From: Candidatus Scatomonas pullistercoris
GTDB taxonomy: Bacteria; Bacillota; Clostridia; Lachnospirales; Lachnospiraceae
Length of the DNA: 58,980 bases
NCBI GenBank assembly: GCA_018713515.1
Contig: DVOO01000007.1
Span: forward strand, 1-58,980
Reading direction: 5' to 3'
The notes below the pieces were generated by a model that was given only the letters and a program-made list of their open reading frames with translations, was not told the DNA's origin and did not search any database. Both the position numbers and the translations under genes were made by a program. Of this stretch, positions 7,407-15,187 are shown one piece after another; the first letter of the stretch is position 1, and the number at the start of each line of letters is the position of its first letter.

Positions 7407-8411
7407 ATGTTGAATGGCAAAAAAGTTTTATTTTCCGGCATGCAGGCCACCGGAAATCTGACCCTGGGAAATTATCTGGGCGCCCTGAAGAACTGGGTGA
7501 CCTTAAGCGATGAATATGAGTGCTTTTACAGTGTGGTGGACATGCATTCCATCACCGTAAGACAGGATCCGGCCACCCTTCGGAAGCGGGCCAGGGCGCT
7601 TTATACCCTTTATATAGCGGCCGGACTCGATCCGGAGAAGAACTGTATTTATTACCAGTCCCATGTTTCGGGCCATGCGGAGCTGATGTGGATTCTCAAC
7701 TGCTTTACCTACATGGGAGAACTGAACCGGATGACCCAGTTTAAGGATAAGGCTGCCAAACATGCGGACAACATCAATGCCGGGCTGTTTACGTATCCGG
7801 TGCTGATGGCCGCAGATATCCTGCTGTATCAGACGGACGTGGTGCCGGTGGGAATCGACCAGATGCAGCATCTGGAGATCACCCGGGATATTGCGGAACG
7901 GTTTAATAATATTTACGGCGATGTATTTACCATACCGGAGGCGTTTGTGGGAAAAGTGGGCGCCAAGATCATGAGCCTGCAGGATCCGGAGAAGAAAATG
8001 TCCAAATCGGACGAAAATCCCAACGCCAGCATTTATCTGATGGATGATCCGGACACGATCGTCCGCAAGGTAAAACGGGCGGTGACGGACTCGGAAGGCG
8101 TGATCCTCTACAGGGATGAGCAGCCGGGAGTCAAGAACCTGCTGAATATTTACTGCGCCTGCAGCGGGAAGACGCCGGAGGATGCGGTAAAGGAATTCGG
8201 CGGACGCGGCTACGGTGATCTGAAGACGGCTGTGGCCGAGGAAGTGGTCAGCGTGCTGAAGCCGCTTCAGGGGCGGGTTGCGCAGCTTGAGAAGGAAAAG
8301 TCATATCTGGATTCCATGATCAAGAATAATGCGGAGAAGGCACAGTATTTCGCGAACAAGACCCTCCGCAAGGTTCAGAAGAAAGTGGGATTTCCGGAGA
8401 GACCCAGATAG
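7407..8411 (+). CDS. trpS: Tryptophanyl-tRNA synthetase
   Basis: TrpS charges tRNA-Trp. The 334-residue protein carries the class I signatures 'TGNLTLGNYLGA' (HIGH region) near residue 15 and 'KKMSKS' (KMSKS loop) near 195. The start at 7407 follows GAGGAA with 6-nt spacing; upstream in-frame ATGs at 7341 and 7344 would add an unrelated 22-residue lead. The leader contains a 9-bp hairpin (7304-7333), but no T-box AGGGTGG-type motif was found, so classic T-box control is not supported. The next gene is 20 bp downstream. Confidence 0.95.
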   Translation: MLNGKKVLFSGMQATGNLTLGNYLGALKNWVTLSDEYECFYSVVDMHSITVRQDPATLRKRARALYTLYIAAGLDPEKNCIYYQSHVSGHAELMWILNCFTYMGELNRMTQFKDKAAKHADNINAGLFTYPVLMAADILLYQTDVVPVGIDQMQHLEITRDIAERFNNIYGDVFTIPEAFVGKVGAKIMSLQDPEKKMSKSDENPNASIYLMDDPDTIVRKVKRAVTDSEGVILYRDEQPGVKNLLNIYCACSGKTPEDAVKEFGGRGYGDLKTAVAEEVVSVLKPLQGRVAQLEKEKSYLDSMIKNNAEKAQYFANKTLRKVQKKVGFPERPR

Positions 8412-8431
8412 AGGAGCAGGAAGGTGAAAGT

Positions 8432-8926
8432 ATGACGATTGAGGAACTGTTGAAGGTGCTGGAGATGCAGGAAGAGATTCTGCAGTTTTCCCATTTTACC
8501 CATGGAGATGCCTGGGAGCTGGGAACGATGATCGTAATGGAGGCCAGAAGGCGGAATACGCCGGTTGCGCTGAAGATTCAGATGAACAGCGGACAGACGA
8601 TCTTCCAGTATGAATTTGACGGAGTCACCCCCTATACGGATGAGCTGGCGGACAGAAAGCTGCGGGTGGTGAAGCAGATGGAGACCAGCAGCCTGCATCT
8701 GCACATGCTGCTGCGGCAGAACGAGGAGAGTCTGGCGGATATGGGGCTGGATCCGGCGCTGTATGCCAACTGCGGAGGCGGCTTCCCCATCCGGGTGGAA
8801 GATGTGGGGGTCGTGGGCGCCGTCAGCGTGGCGGGTGTAAACCATGTGGCGGACCACGATCTGGTGGTGAAGTGCATCAGCAAATATCTCCACATTGATG
8901 AGGTGCCGAGAATCAGAGCGGTATAA
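8432..8926 (+). CDS. UPF0303 / heme-degrading-domain family protein
   Basis: The 164-residue protein matches the UPF0303 (HbpS/GlcG-like fold) family: an opening 'LEMQEEILQFSHFTHGDAWELG', a central 'RKLRVVKQM' segment and the 'GGGFPIRV' glycine strand. The family fold resembles heme- or cofactor-binding sensor proteins; its biochemical role is unknown. No signal peptide or membrane segment is present. It lies 20 bp after trpS and its 3' end overlaps the convergent pseudouridine synthase gene by 14 bp. Confidence 0.8.
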   Translation: MTIEELLKVLEMQEEILQFSHFTHGDAWELGTMIVMEARRRNTPVALKIQMNSGQTIFQYEFDGVTPYTDELADRKLRVVKQMETSSLHLHMLLRQNEESLADMGLDPALYANCGGGFPIRVEDVGVVGAVSVAGVNHVADHDLVVKCISKYLHIDEVPRIRAV

Positions 8927-9818
8927 AGTCAGGCCCCAGCAGGGCCTGCATATCAGAGGGAAGCGGTGCGGCAAAATGCACCGCTTCCTTTGTAATCGGA
9001 TGAACAAAGTCCAGTCCCCAGGAGTGCAGGGCCTGTCTGCCGATCAGCGGTGAGTCCCCGGGGCCGTACAGGGAATCGCCCAGCAGGGGATGGCCGATGG
9101 AGGCCAGGTGCACCCGGATCTGGTGGGTGCGGCCCGTTTCCAGATGGAGTTCCAGGTAGGAGTAGCCGGGAAAACGGGCCAGTGTCCGAAAATGAGTAAC
9201 TGCCGTTTCCCCCTTTTCCGGATCTGCGCAGCGCTCAATGATGGAACCGGGTTTTCGGCCGATGGGGGTGTCGATGGTGCCGGAAGCGGGGAGATGCCCC
9301 AGGGCCAGAGCCCGGTACGTCCGGTGGATCCGGCGCCCGGCCATCTGGGAGGATAACAGGGCGGCGCTTAAGGCGTGGCGCGCCAGCAGAAGAAGGCCGG
9401 TGGTGTCCCGGTCCAGCCGGTTGACGCAGCGGAATACGAAGGGCTCCTGCTTCGTCTGGAAATACCGGGCCAGACCGTTGGCCAGAGTATTTTCGTAGTT
9501 GCCGGGAGAGGGATGCACTGGTGTCCCGGCCGGCTTATTCACCGCCAGGATATCTTCATCCTCATAAAGAATTGAAAAAGGAACCGGGCGGGGCAGGATG
9601 GAGCCGGAACCTTCCGTTTCCGGGATGCGGACCGTGAGGCGGTCGCCCTCCCGCAGCGGCTGATTGGTATAGACCGGACATCCGTTCAGGAGAATGTTCG
9701 GCCCGCTGCTCTTTATCTGTGTGAGAACGTGCCGGGAATACCCCTGCCGCCGCAGAAAAATTCCGATGGGCAGGCCGCTTCCGCTGCGGTCAATCTCGTA
9801 ATGCAGTACTCTTTCCAT
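8913..9818 (-). CDS. RluD-family pseudouridine synthase
   Basis: This 301-residue enzyme has an N-terminal S4-like RNA-binding domain (about 10-75) and a RluA/RluD catalytic domain (about 85-295) with 'NRLDRDTTG', the HRLD-type block containing the catalytic aspartate, and 'ETGRTHQIRVHLASIGHPLLGD', the RNA-binding loop. It isomerises uridines in rRNA or tRNA; the exact target cannot be read from sequence. AGGAGG lies 7 nt upstream of the start at 9818, so the longer frame from 9845 is not used. Its 3' end overlaps the UPF0303 gene. Confidence 0.9.
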   Translation of the reverse strand: MERVLHYEIDRSGSGLPIGIFLRRQGYSRHVLTQIKSSGPNILLNGCPVYTNQPLREGDRLTVRIPETEGSGSILPRPVPFSILYEDEDILAVNKPAGTPVHPSPGNYENTLANGLARYFQTKQEPFVFRCVNRLDRDTTGLLLLARHALSAALLSSQMAGRRIHRTYRALALGHLPASGTIDTPIGRKPGSIIERCADPEKGETAVTHFRTLARFPGYSYLELHLETGRTHQIRVHLASIGHPLLGDSLYGPGDSPLIGRQALHSWGLDFVHPITKEAVHFAAPLPSDMQALLGPDFIPL

Positions 9819-9931
9819 ATGGGCCTCCTGTTGTTCTGTATGCATTATAAGAGAGGCGGGAGAAGCCTGTCAACGGCAGAAGGATTGTTAAAAGATGTTA
9901 ATTTCCGGTAAGAGGAATTGTAACAAACAAG

Positions 9932-9960
9932 TTGTCCAGAAATGGGTTTCGTGATATACT
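9932..9960 (+). promoter_or_regulatory. Predicted sigma-A promoter of the lactonase-family gene
   Basis: TTGTCC (9932-9937), a 17-bp spacer and TATACT (9955-9960) lie 42 bp before the start codon. The region also separates the divergent pseudouridine synthase gene. Confidence 0.65.
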
Positions 9961-10002
9961 GTCTGTGGAAATAATTTTCAGAAAGGAAAGAGATTTCAGA
10001 TT

Positions 10003-11052
10003 ATGGCGGATAAATATGTGGCATACGTGGGTACATACACTCATGGAAGCAGTATTGGGATTCATTTATACGACATAGATGTGGAAGAGGGAACTCTTTC
10101 GGAGAGAAAGGTGGTAAAAGTAAATAATTCCTCCCACATCTGCCGTTCCCTGAACGGGAAATATCTGTATTCCATTGCGGATGAAGGGGTTGAGGTGTTT
10201 AAGGTGGAGGAGGACGGGGATCTGACTCCCATCAACAAGATCGGCATTGACGGCATGAGAGGCTGCTATCTCTCTGTGGATCAGACGGGAAAATATCTGT
10301 TTGTGGGCGGATACCATGACGGAAAGGTTACGGTGGTGCATACCCATCAGGACGGAAGGCTGGGCCGTGTCATGGACGGCGTGTTCCACAAGGGCCTGGG
10401 CAGTGTGGCGGAACGGAATTTCCGCCCCCATGTGAACTGCGTTGTGCCCACGCCGGAGAACCGGTTCCTGTGCGCGGTGGACAACGGTATCGACCAGGTG
10501 AAGATCTACCGGATTACGGAACAGAACAGGCTGTCCCTGGTGGATATTCTCCGGTGTGCCCGGGAGTCCGGCCCTAGACTGCTTCTGTTCAGCAAGGATG
10601 GAAGGTTTGCCTACCTGCTGTATGAACTGTCCAACACCGTAGATGTTTTCGCCTATACCTGCAAAAAGAGTCCGTCCTTTGAAAAACTGCAGACAGTCAG
10701 CACTACATCGGATAATGTGGACCAGATGCATGACGCGGCCTCCGGCATGTGCTTTTCGCCGGATGGGAAGTATCTGTTCACATCCACAGCCGGAGATAAC
10801 ACGGTGGCCATGTTCCGGATTGACGCGGAGACGGGAATGCTGACCAAGGAGTTCGCGCTCCCCATCAGCGGAGAATATCCCAAGGATATAGCCATGTTTC
10901 CGGATGGAAGGCATATAGCGGTGGTTAACCACGAGTCCAATTCTATTACGACCTTTACGGTGGATTATGAGAAAAAGCTGCTGGTTATGAAAGGCAGGCC
11001 CATGAAGGTGGAGACACCGAACTGTATTCTGATCACAAAAGAGGGGCTTTAA
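10003..11052 (+). CDS. Lactonase-family seven-bladed beta-propeller protein
   Basis: The 349-residue protein belongs to the YbhE/Pgl beta-propeller family (6-phosphogluconolactonase type). It opens 'AYVGTYTHGSSIGIHLYDID' and has repeated blade motifs: 'GKYLFVGGYHDG', 'RPHVNCVVPTPENRFLCAVDNG', 'SGMCFSPDGKYLFTS'. Known members hydrolyse 6-phosphogluconolactone, but many clostridial paralogues are uncharacterised, so substrate is uncertain. It has its own promoter (9932-9960) and terminator (11078-11117), so it is likely monocistronic and cytoplasmic (no signal peptide). Confidence 0.82.
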   Translation: MADKYVAYVGTYTHGSSIGIHLYDIDVEEGTLSERKVVKVNNSSHICRSLNGKYLYSIADEGVEVFKVEEDGDLTPINKIGIDGMRGCYLSVDQTGKYLFVGGYHDGKVTVVHTHQDGRLGRVMDGVFHKGLGSVAERNFRPHVNCVVPTPENRFLCAVDNGIDQVKIYRITEQNRLSLVDILRCARESGPRLLLFSKDGRFAYLLYELSNTVDVFAYTCKKSPSFEKLQTVSTTSDNVDQMHDAASGMCFSPDGKYLFTSTAGDNTVAMFRIDAETGMLTKEFALPISGEYPKDIAMFPDGRHIAVVNHESNSITTFTVDYEKKLLVMKGRPMKVETPNCILITKEGL

Positions 11053-11077
11053 AGGCCGGGATGCGTACGCGTACTTG

Positions 11078-11117
11078 CCGCGGGACAGGAAGCAGGAGCC
11101 TGTTCCGCGGTATTTTT
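11078..11117 (+). terminator. Intrinsic terminator after the lactonase gene
   Basis: CCGCGGGACAGG (11078-11089) pairs with CCTGTTCCGCGG (11099-11110) with one G-T wobble. A T-rich run, TATTTTT, follows. Confidence 0.8.
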
Positions 11118-11167
11118 GTCCGGCGGAGGGGATAGGCTAAAAAAATTGCTGATTCTTGTTTGTACTA

Positions 11168-11196
11168 TTGAAAAATAAGCAAAATTCGTGTACAAT
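11168..11196 (+). promoter_or_regulatory. Predicted promoter of the dehydrogenase-malic enzyme operon
   Basis: TTGAAA (11168-11173), a 17-bp spacer and TACAAT (11191-11196) lie about 120 bp before the dehydrogenase start. No clear Rex-type dyad was seen in the leader. Confidence 0.65.
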
Positions 11197-11314
11197 GAAA
11201 AAAATGTTTGTTGTTTTTGGAGCGAATAACAGGCATTCCTTCTAAACTGTCATTTTTATGAGGAGGGCAGCAGAAAAGGTATAGAGTATTTAAGAGAAAG
11301 GAATGGGAAAACAC

Positions 11315-12262
11315 ATGGCAGAATCACACAAAAGTAAAATCGTAGTTGTCGGAGCCGGCAATGTAGGCGAGGCGATTGCCTACACTCTGATGGTCAGAAA
11401 GCTGGCAAATGATATTGTGCTGGTAGATCTGAATGAGGACAGAGCCCAGGGCGCTGCGCTGGATATTGCCCAGGGAACCAGTTTTTTCAAACAGGTATGG
11501 GTGCGCAAGGGCGGTTATGAGGAGTGCGCAGACGCGGAGCTGATCATTGTGACGGCCGGTATTGCCAGAAAACCGGGACAGACCCGTCTGGATCTGGCCA
11601 AGACCAATGTTTCCATTGTGCGGAGTATTGCCAAGAGCATTATGGAATATGCGAAAAACCCGCTGATCCTGATGGTTTCCAATCCCGCGGATATTACCAC
11701 GGCTGCGGTTCTGGAGGAGACCGGACTTCCCAGCCACCGGGTAATCGGAAGCGGAACATCTCTGGATACTGCCAGGTTCCGCTATTTCCTGAGTCAGGCT
11801 CTGAATGTGAATATTGAGGATATCCAGGGATATATTCTGGGCGAGCACGGCGACAGCCAGGTAGCTATGTGGAGCGCCATCACCGTAGGCGGCATGCCGC
11901 TGGATGAGTATGCGAAGCAGGTGGGCGTGGAGCTGGACAAGGAGGCCATTGCCAAGAGAACCAAAGAGGGCGGCGCGGAAGTGATCCGTCTGAAGGGAGC
12001 CACCTTCTACGGAATTGCCATGGCGGTTTCTAATATTGTAGAAAAAATGATGAAGGATGAGAACGCGGTTCTGCCGGTGGCGCACGTGCTGGGCGAGGAG
12101 TTCGGCGACTGGGCCGGCGTGGCGATCTCTCTTCCCTGCGTGGTGGGCTGGGACGGCATTGAGAAGACCCTGAGTCTTCCCATGACCGAGGAAGAAAAAG
12201 CTGCCCTGGATAATTCTGTGAAGGTTCTCAGAGATTTCCAGAACAGCGTAAAAGATATGTAA
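11315..12262 (+). CDS. LDH/MDH-family 2-hydroxyacid dehydrogenase, Arg at the specificity site
   Basis: The 315-residue NAD enzyme has the Rossmann 'GAGNVGEA', the catalytic loop 'TAGIARKPGQTRLDL', 'SNPADI', 'IGSGTSLDTAR' (substrate-binding Arg) and the active-site 'GEHGDS' histidine. The backbone resembles L-lactate dehydrogenase. However, the residue that is Gln102 in LDH is Arg85 here, as in malate dehydrogenases; in LDH that single exchange is known to switch preference from pyruvate to oxaloacetate. Malate specificity is therefore plausible, and the next gene, 31 bp away, is malic enzyme. An ATG at 11303 directly abuts the ribosome binding site; the ATG at 11315 is preferred. Automatic annotation would probably say lactate dehydrogenase. 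Confidence 0.85.
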   Translation: MAESHKSKIVVVGAGNVGEAIAYTLMVRKLANDIVLVDLNEDRAQGAALDIAQGTSFFKQVWVRKGGYEECADAELIIVTAGIARKPGQTRLDLAKTNVSIVRSIAKSIMEYAKNPLILMVSNPADITTAAVLEETGLPSHRVIGSGTSLDTARFRYFLSQALNVNIEDIQGYILGEHGDSQVAMWSAITVGGMPLDEYAKQVGVELDKEAIAKRTKEGGAEVIRLKGATFYGIAMAVSNIVEKMMKDENAVLPVAHVLGEEFGDWAGVAISLPCVVGWDGIEKTLSLPMTEEEKAALDNSVKVLRDFQNSVKDM

Positions 12263-12293
12263 ACATAGAGTAAAGGTGAAAGGAGTTTCAACC

Positions 12294-13466
12294 ATGGACG
12301 TAAAGGAAAAAGCACTGAAAATGCACGAGGACTGGCAGGGCAAGATCGAGGTGGTCAGCCGCGCGAAGCTGGAGACGCCGGAGGATCTGTCGATCGCCTA
12401 TACTCCGGGAGTTGCGGAGCCCTGTCTGAAGATTTCCGAGGATGTGGATCTTTCCTATAAATACACCCGCCGCGGCAACATGGTGGCTGTTGTAACGGAC
12501 GGAACGGCTGTTCTGGGCCTGGGAGATATCGGACCGGAGGCAGGCATGCCGGTAATGGAGGGGAAATGCGTGCTCTTCAAAGTCTTTGGCGGAGTGGATG
12601 CTTTCCCGCTGTGCGTGAGAAGTAAAGAGGTGGACGATATTGTAAATACAGTGGCTCTGCTGGCCGGAAGCTTCGGCGGTGTAAATCTGGAGGATATTTC
12701 CGCTCCCCGCTGCTTTGAGATCGAGCGCAAGCTGAAAGAGCGCTGTGATATTCCGATTTTCCACGATGACCAGCACGGCACCGCAGTAGTTACTGCGGCA
12801 GCCATGATCAATGCCCTGAAGCTGACCGGAAAGAAGCTGGAGGACATCAGGGTTGTCACCTCCGGAGCAGGTGCCGCCGGCATCGCCATCATCAAGCTGC
12901 TGGTAAGCCTGGGCCTGAAGGAGGTTATCATGTGCGACCGACATGGAGCCATCTATGAGGGCAGAGACGGACTGAACGCGGAGAAAGAGGAGATGGCCAA
13001 GATCTCCAACCTGCAGAAGAAGCAGGGCAGCCTGGCTGATATGCTGGTGGGCGCGGATGTATTTATCGGTGTTTCGGCTCCCGGCACTGTAACACCGGAG
13101 ATGGTAAAGACCATGGCACCCAATCCGATCCTGTTCCCCATGGCCAACCCGGTTCCTGAAATTATGCCGGATCTGGCTAAAGAGGCCGGAGCAGCCGTGA
13201 TCGGAACGGGACGCAGCGATTTCCCGAACCAGATCAACAACGTTCTGGCATTTCCGGGAATTTTCCGCGGCGCGCTGGATGTACGTGCCAGGGATATCAA
13301 CGATGAGATGAAGGTGGCTGCTGCGTACGCCATTGCGGGACTGATTGATGAGAAGGATCTGAATCCGGACTATATCATTCCGAATCCCTTCGATAAGAGA
13401 GTGGCTCCCGCTGTGGCCAAGGCTGTAGCTGAAGCTGCCAGAAAGACAGGAGTGGCCAGAATTTAA
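12294..13466 (+). CDS. NAD-dependent malic enzyme (oxaloacetate-decarboxylating)
   Basis: Malic enzyme converts malate to pyruvate and CO2 with reduction of NAD(P). The 390-residue protein is of the short bacterial type without a phosphotransacetylase domain. It has 'YTPGVAEPC' at the N-terminus, 'FHDDQHGTAVV' (metal-binding Asp pair), the Rossmann 'TSGAGAAGIA', 'NPVPEI' and 'NVLAFPGIFRGALD'. The start at 12294 follows AAAGGAG. It is the second gene of an operon with the lactate/malate dehydrogenase, so the pair could run oxaloacetate-malate-pyruvate. A hairpin 24 bp downstream ends the unit. Confidence 0.93.
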   Translation: MDVKEKALKMHEDWQGKIEVVSRAKLETPEDLSIAYTPGVAEPCLKISEDVDLSYKYTRRGNMVAVVTDGTAVLGLGDIGPEAGMPVMEGKCVLFKVFGGVDAFPLCVRSKEVDDIVNTVALLAGSFGGVNLEDISAPRCFEIERKLKERCDIPIFHDDQHGTAVVTAAAMINALKLTGKKLEDIRVVTSGAGAAGIAIIKLLVSLGLKEVIMCDRHGAIYEGRDGLNAEKEEMAKISNLQKKQGSLADMLVGADVFIGVSAPGTVTPEMVKTMAPNPILFPMANPVPEIMPDLAKEAGAAVIGTGRSDFPNQINNVLAFPGIFRGALDVRARDINDEMKVAAAYAIAGLIDEKDLNPDYIIPNPFDKRVAPAVAKAVAEAARKTGVARI

Positions 13467-13489
13467 TCTTTGACGCCATAGAAAACAGC

Positions 13490-13530
13490 AAGATGAGCCC
13501 TGACGGGAAAATCCCGGCAGGGCTCATCTT
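13490..13530 (+). terminator. Strong hairpin after malic enzyme
   Basis: Perfect 13-bp arms, AAGATGAGCCCTG (13490-13502) and its complement (13518-13530), enclose a loop that itself contains CGGGA/TCCCG. No long T-run follows, so termination efficiency is uncertain. Confidence 0.6.
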
Positions 13531-13578
13531 GACGAAGGCTCCGGATTTGCGTAAGATAGATGGGAAAAGGAGAGCGAG

Positions 13579-14712
13579 ATGAAGAGCAGAGTGGTTTTAA
13601 TTCCCTGTGCTTCCTACGAGAAAGAGCAGGTTTATGAGAAACTGAAAAAGGGTCTTGCACTTCTGGGCGGTCCGGAGCGTTTTGCGCGGAAGGAGGAGAA
13701 GGTGCTGCTGAAGCTGAACCTGGTCCGTGGAGCCCGGGCGGAGCGGGCAGTCACCACCCATCCTGCAGTGGCAGAGGGGCTGGCCAGGATTTTCCGGGAG
13801 CAGGGATACCGGCACCTTGCTGCTGGGGACTCCAGCGGCTTTGGCTCCTCCATAAAAATCATGCAGGAACTTGGGCTTGCCCCTGCCTTTGAAAAGTACG
13901 GCGTAGAGATGAAGGAGTTCCGGGAGGCGGTCCGGACGGAATATCCGGAGGGCGTCCACGCGAAACAGTTTATGCTGGCCGGGGATGTGCTGGAGGCGGA
14001 TGCTCTGATCAGCGTCTGCAAGATGAAGACCCACGCGCTGGAGTATATTACCGGCGCGGTGAAAAATCAGTACGGCTGTGTTCAGGGCTTCCACAAAGCC
14101 AAAGGGCATACCCTGTACTCCGATCCCGTGAGCTTTGCCAGAATGCTGGGAGATCTGAACCGCCTGGTAAAGCCTCGGCTCTACGTTATGGACGGGATCA
14201 CGGCCATGGAGGGCAACGGTCCTACTTCCGGAGATCCGGTGCAGATGGGCCTGCTGCTTCTTTCGGAAGATCCGGTGGCCCTGGACAGTGTATTCTGCCG
14301 CCTGGTCTATCTGGATCCGGAGCTGGTTCCCACCAATGTGCAGGGAGAGCGGATGGGTCTTGGCACCTGGCGGACAGAGAACATCGGACTGCTGACGGAA
14401 GAGGGGCCCGTGGAGCTGGCGGAGGCAGTACAGAGATTCGGGAATCCCGGCTTTCGTGTAAAAAGAAACCGCGACCGGGTCAGGGGCTGGATGGGAGCTG
14501 TGGGGATCTTTAAGGCTTTCCGGCGCCGGCCCAGGATCAGGCCTGAACTCTGCCGGAAATGCGGCGTCTGCGTGGAGAGCTGCCCTGTGGAGGGCGGTGC
14601 CATTCATTTTTCCAACGGCAGAGAGGAGCCGCCGGTATATGATTATAAAAAATGTATCCGCTGTTTCTGCTGTCAGGAAATGTGCCCCCACCGGGCGATC
14701 CTGGTAAAATAG
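13579..14712 (+). CDS. DUF362 domain protein with C-terminal 2[4Fe-4S] ferredoxin module
   Basis: The 377-residue protein has a DUF362 domain over about residues 30-270 ('VLLKLNLVRGA', 'ISVCKMKTHALEYITGAVKNQYGCV'). The C-terminus carries two clostridial ferredoxin motifs, 'CRKCGVCVESCP' and 'CIRCFCCQEMCP', each with CxxCxxCxxxCP spacing. Such proteins are presumed cytoplasmic electron carriers or FeS enzymes; no reaction is established. AAAGGAGAG precedes the start. It leads a probable operon with yqeY and the ABC-F gene, spaced by 36 bp and 1 bp. Confidence 0.85.
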   Translation: MKSRVVLIPCASYEKEQVYEKLKKGLALLGGPERFARKEEKVLLKLNLVRGARAERAVTTHPAVAEGLARIFREQGYRHLAAGDSSGFGSSIKIMQELGLAPAFEKYGVEMKEFREAVRTEYPEGVHAKQFMLAGDVLEADALISVCKMKTHALEYITGAVKNQYGCVQGFHKAKGHTLYSDPVSFARMLGDLNRLVKPRLYVMDGITAMEGNGPTSGDPVQMGLLLLSEDPVALDSVFCRLVYLDPELVPTNVQGERMGLGTWRTENIGLLTEEGPVELAEAVQRFGNPGFRVKRNRDRVRGWMGAVGIFKAFRRRPRIRPELCRKCGVCVESCPVEGGAIHFSNGREEPPVYDYKKCIRCFCCQEMCPHRAILVK

Positions 14713-14748
14713 AACAACGGGAAAAGCTTAGGAAAGGAGAAAACGGAC

Positions 14749-15186
14749 ATGAATATGGAAACACTGCGGGCCGATATGGTGGCGGCCATGAAGGCGAGGG
14801 AAAAGGAGAAAAAGGAGGCGATTTCTTCCCTGGTATCGGCGGTAAAAAAAGCTGCGATCGATGAGGGATGCCGGGATGATATTCCTGAGGAGCTGGTGGA
14901 CCGGGCAATCCTTAAGGAGCTGAAAACGGTGAAGGAGCAGCTGGATACCTGTCCCGAATCCAGGGCGGACCTGAAAGCGGAGTACCAGTTCCGCTACGAT
15001 GTAATTGCCCGGTACGCCCCCAAACAGATGACTCCGGAAGAGGTTAAGGCCTATATCCAGGAGCATTTTGCCGAGGCGCTGGCCACGAAAAACAAGGGGC
15101 AGATCATGAAGGCGGTTATGGCCGAGATGAAGGGCAAGGCTGACGGGAAAGTCATCAATCAGACAGTGGCGGAGCTCTGCAGATAA
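14749..15186 (+). CDS. GatB/YqeY domain-containing protein
   Basis: The 145-residue helical protein matches the YqeY family, which shares the tRNA-binding tail domain of GatB. Features are the opening 'LRADMVAAMKAREKEKKEAISSL', 'YQFRYDVIARYAPKQMTPEEV' and 'GQIMKAVMAEMKGKADGKVINQTV'. The molecular role of free YqeY is not settled. The start follows GGAAAGGAG; a second in-frame ATG is two codons on. The gene ends 1 bp before the ABC-F gene, indicating cotranscription. Confidence 0.88.
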   Translation: MNMETLRADMVAAMKAREKEKKEAISSLVSAVKKAAIDEGCRDDIPEELVDRAILKELKTVKEQLDTCPESRADLKAEYQFRYDVIARYAPKQMTPEEVKAYIQEHFAEALATKNKGQIMKAVMAEMKGKADGKVINQTVAELCR

Positions 15187-15187
15187 G

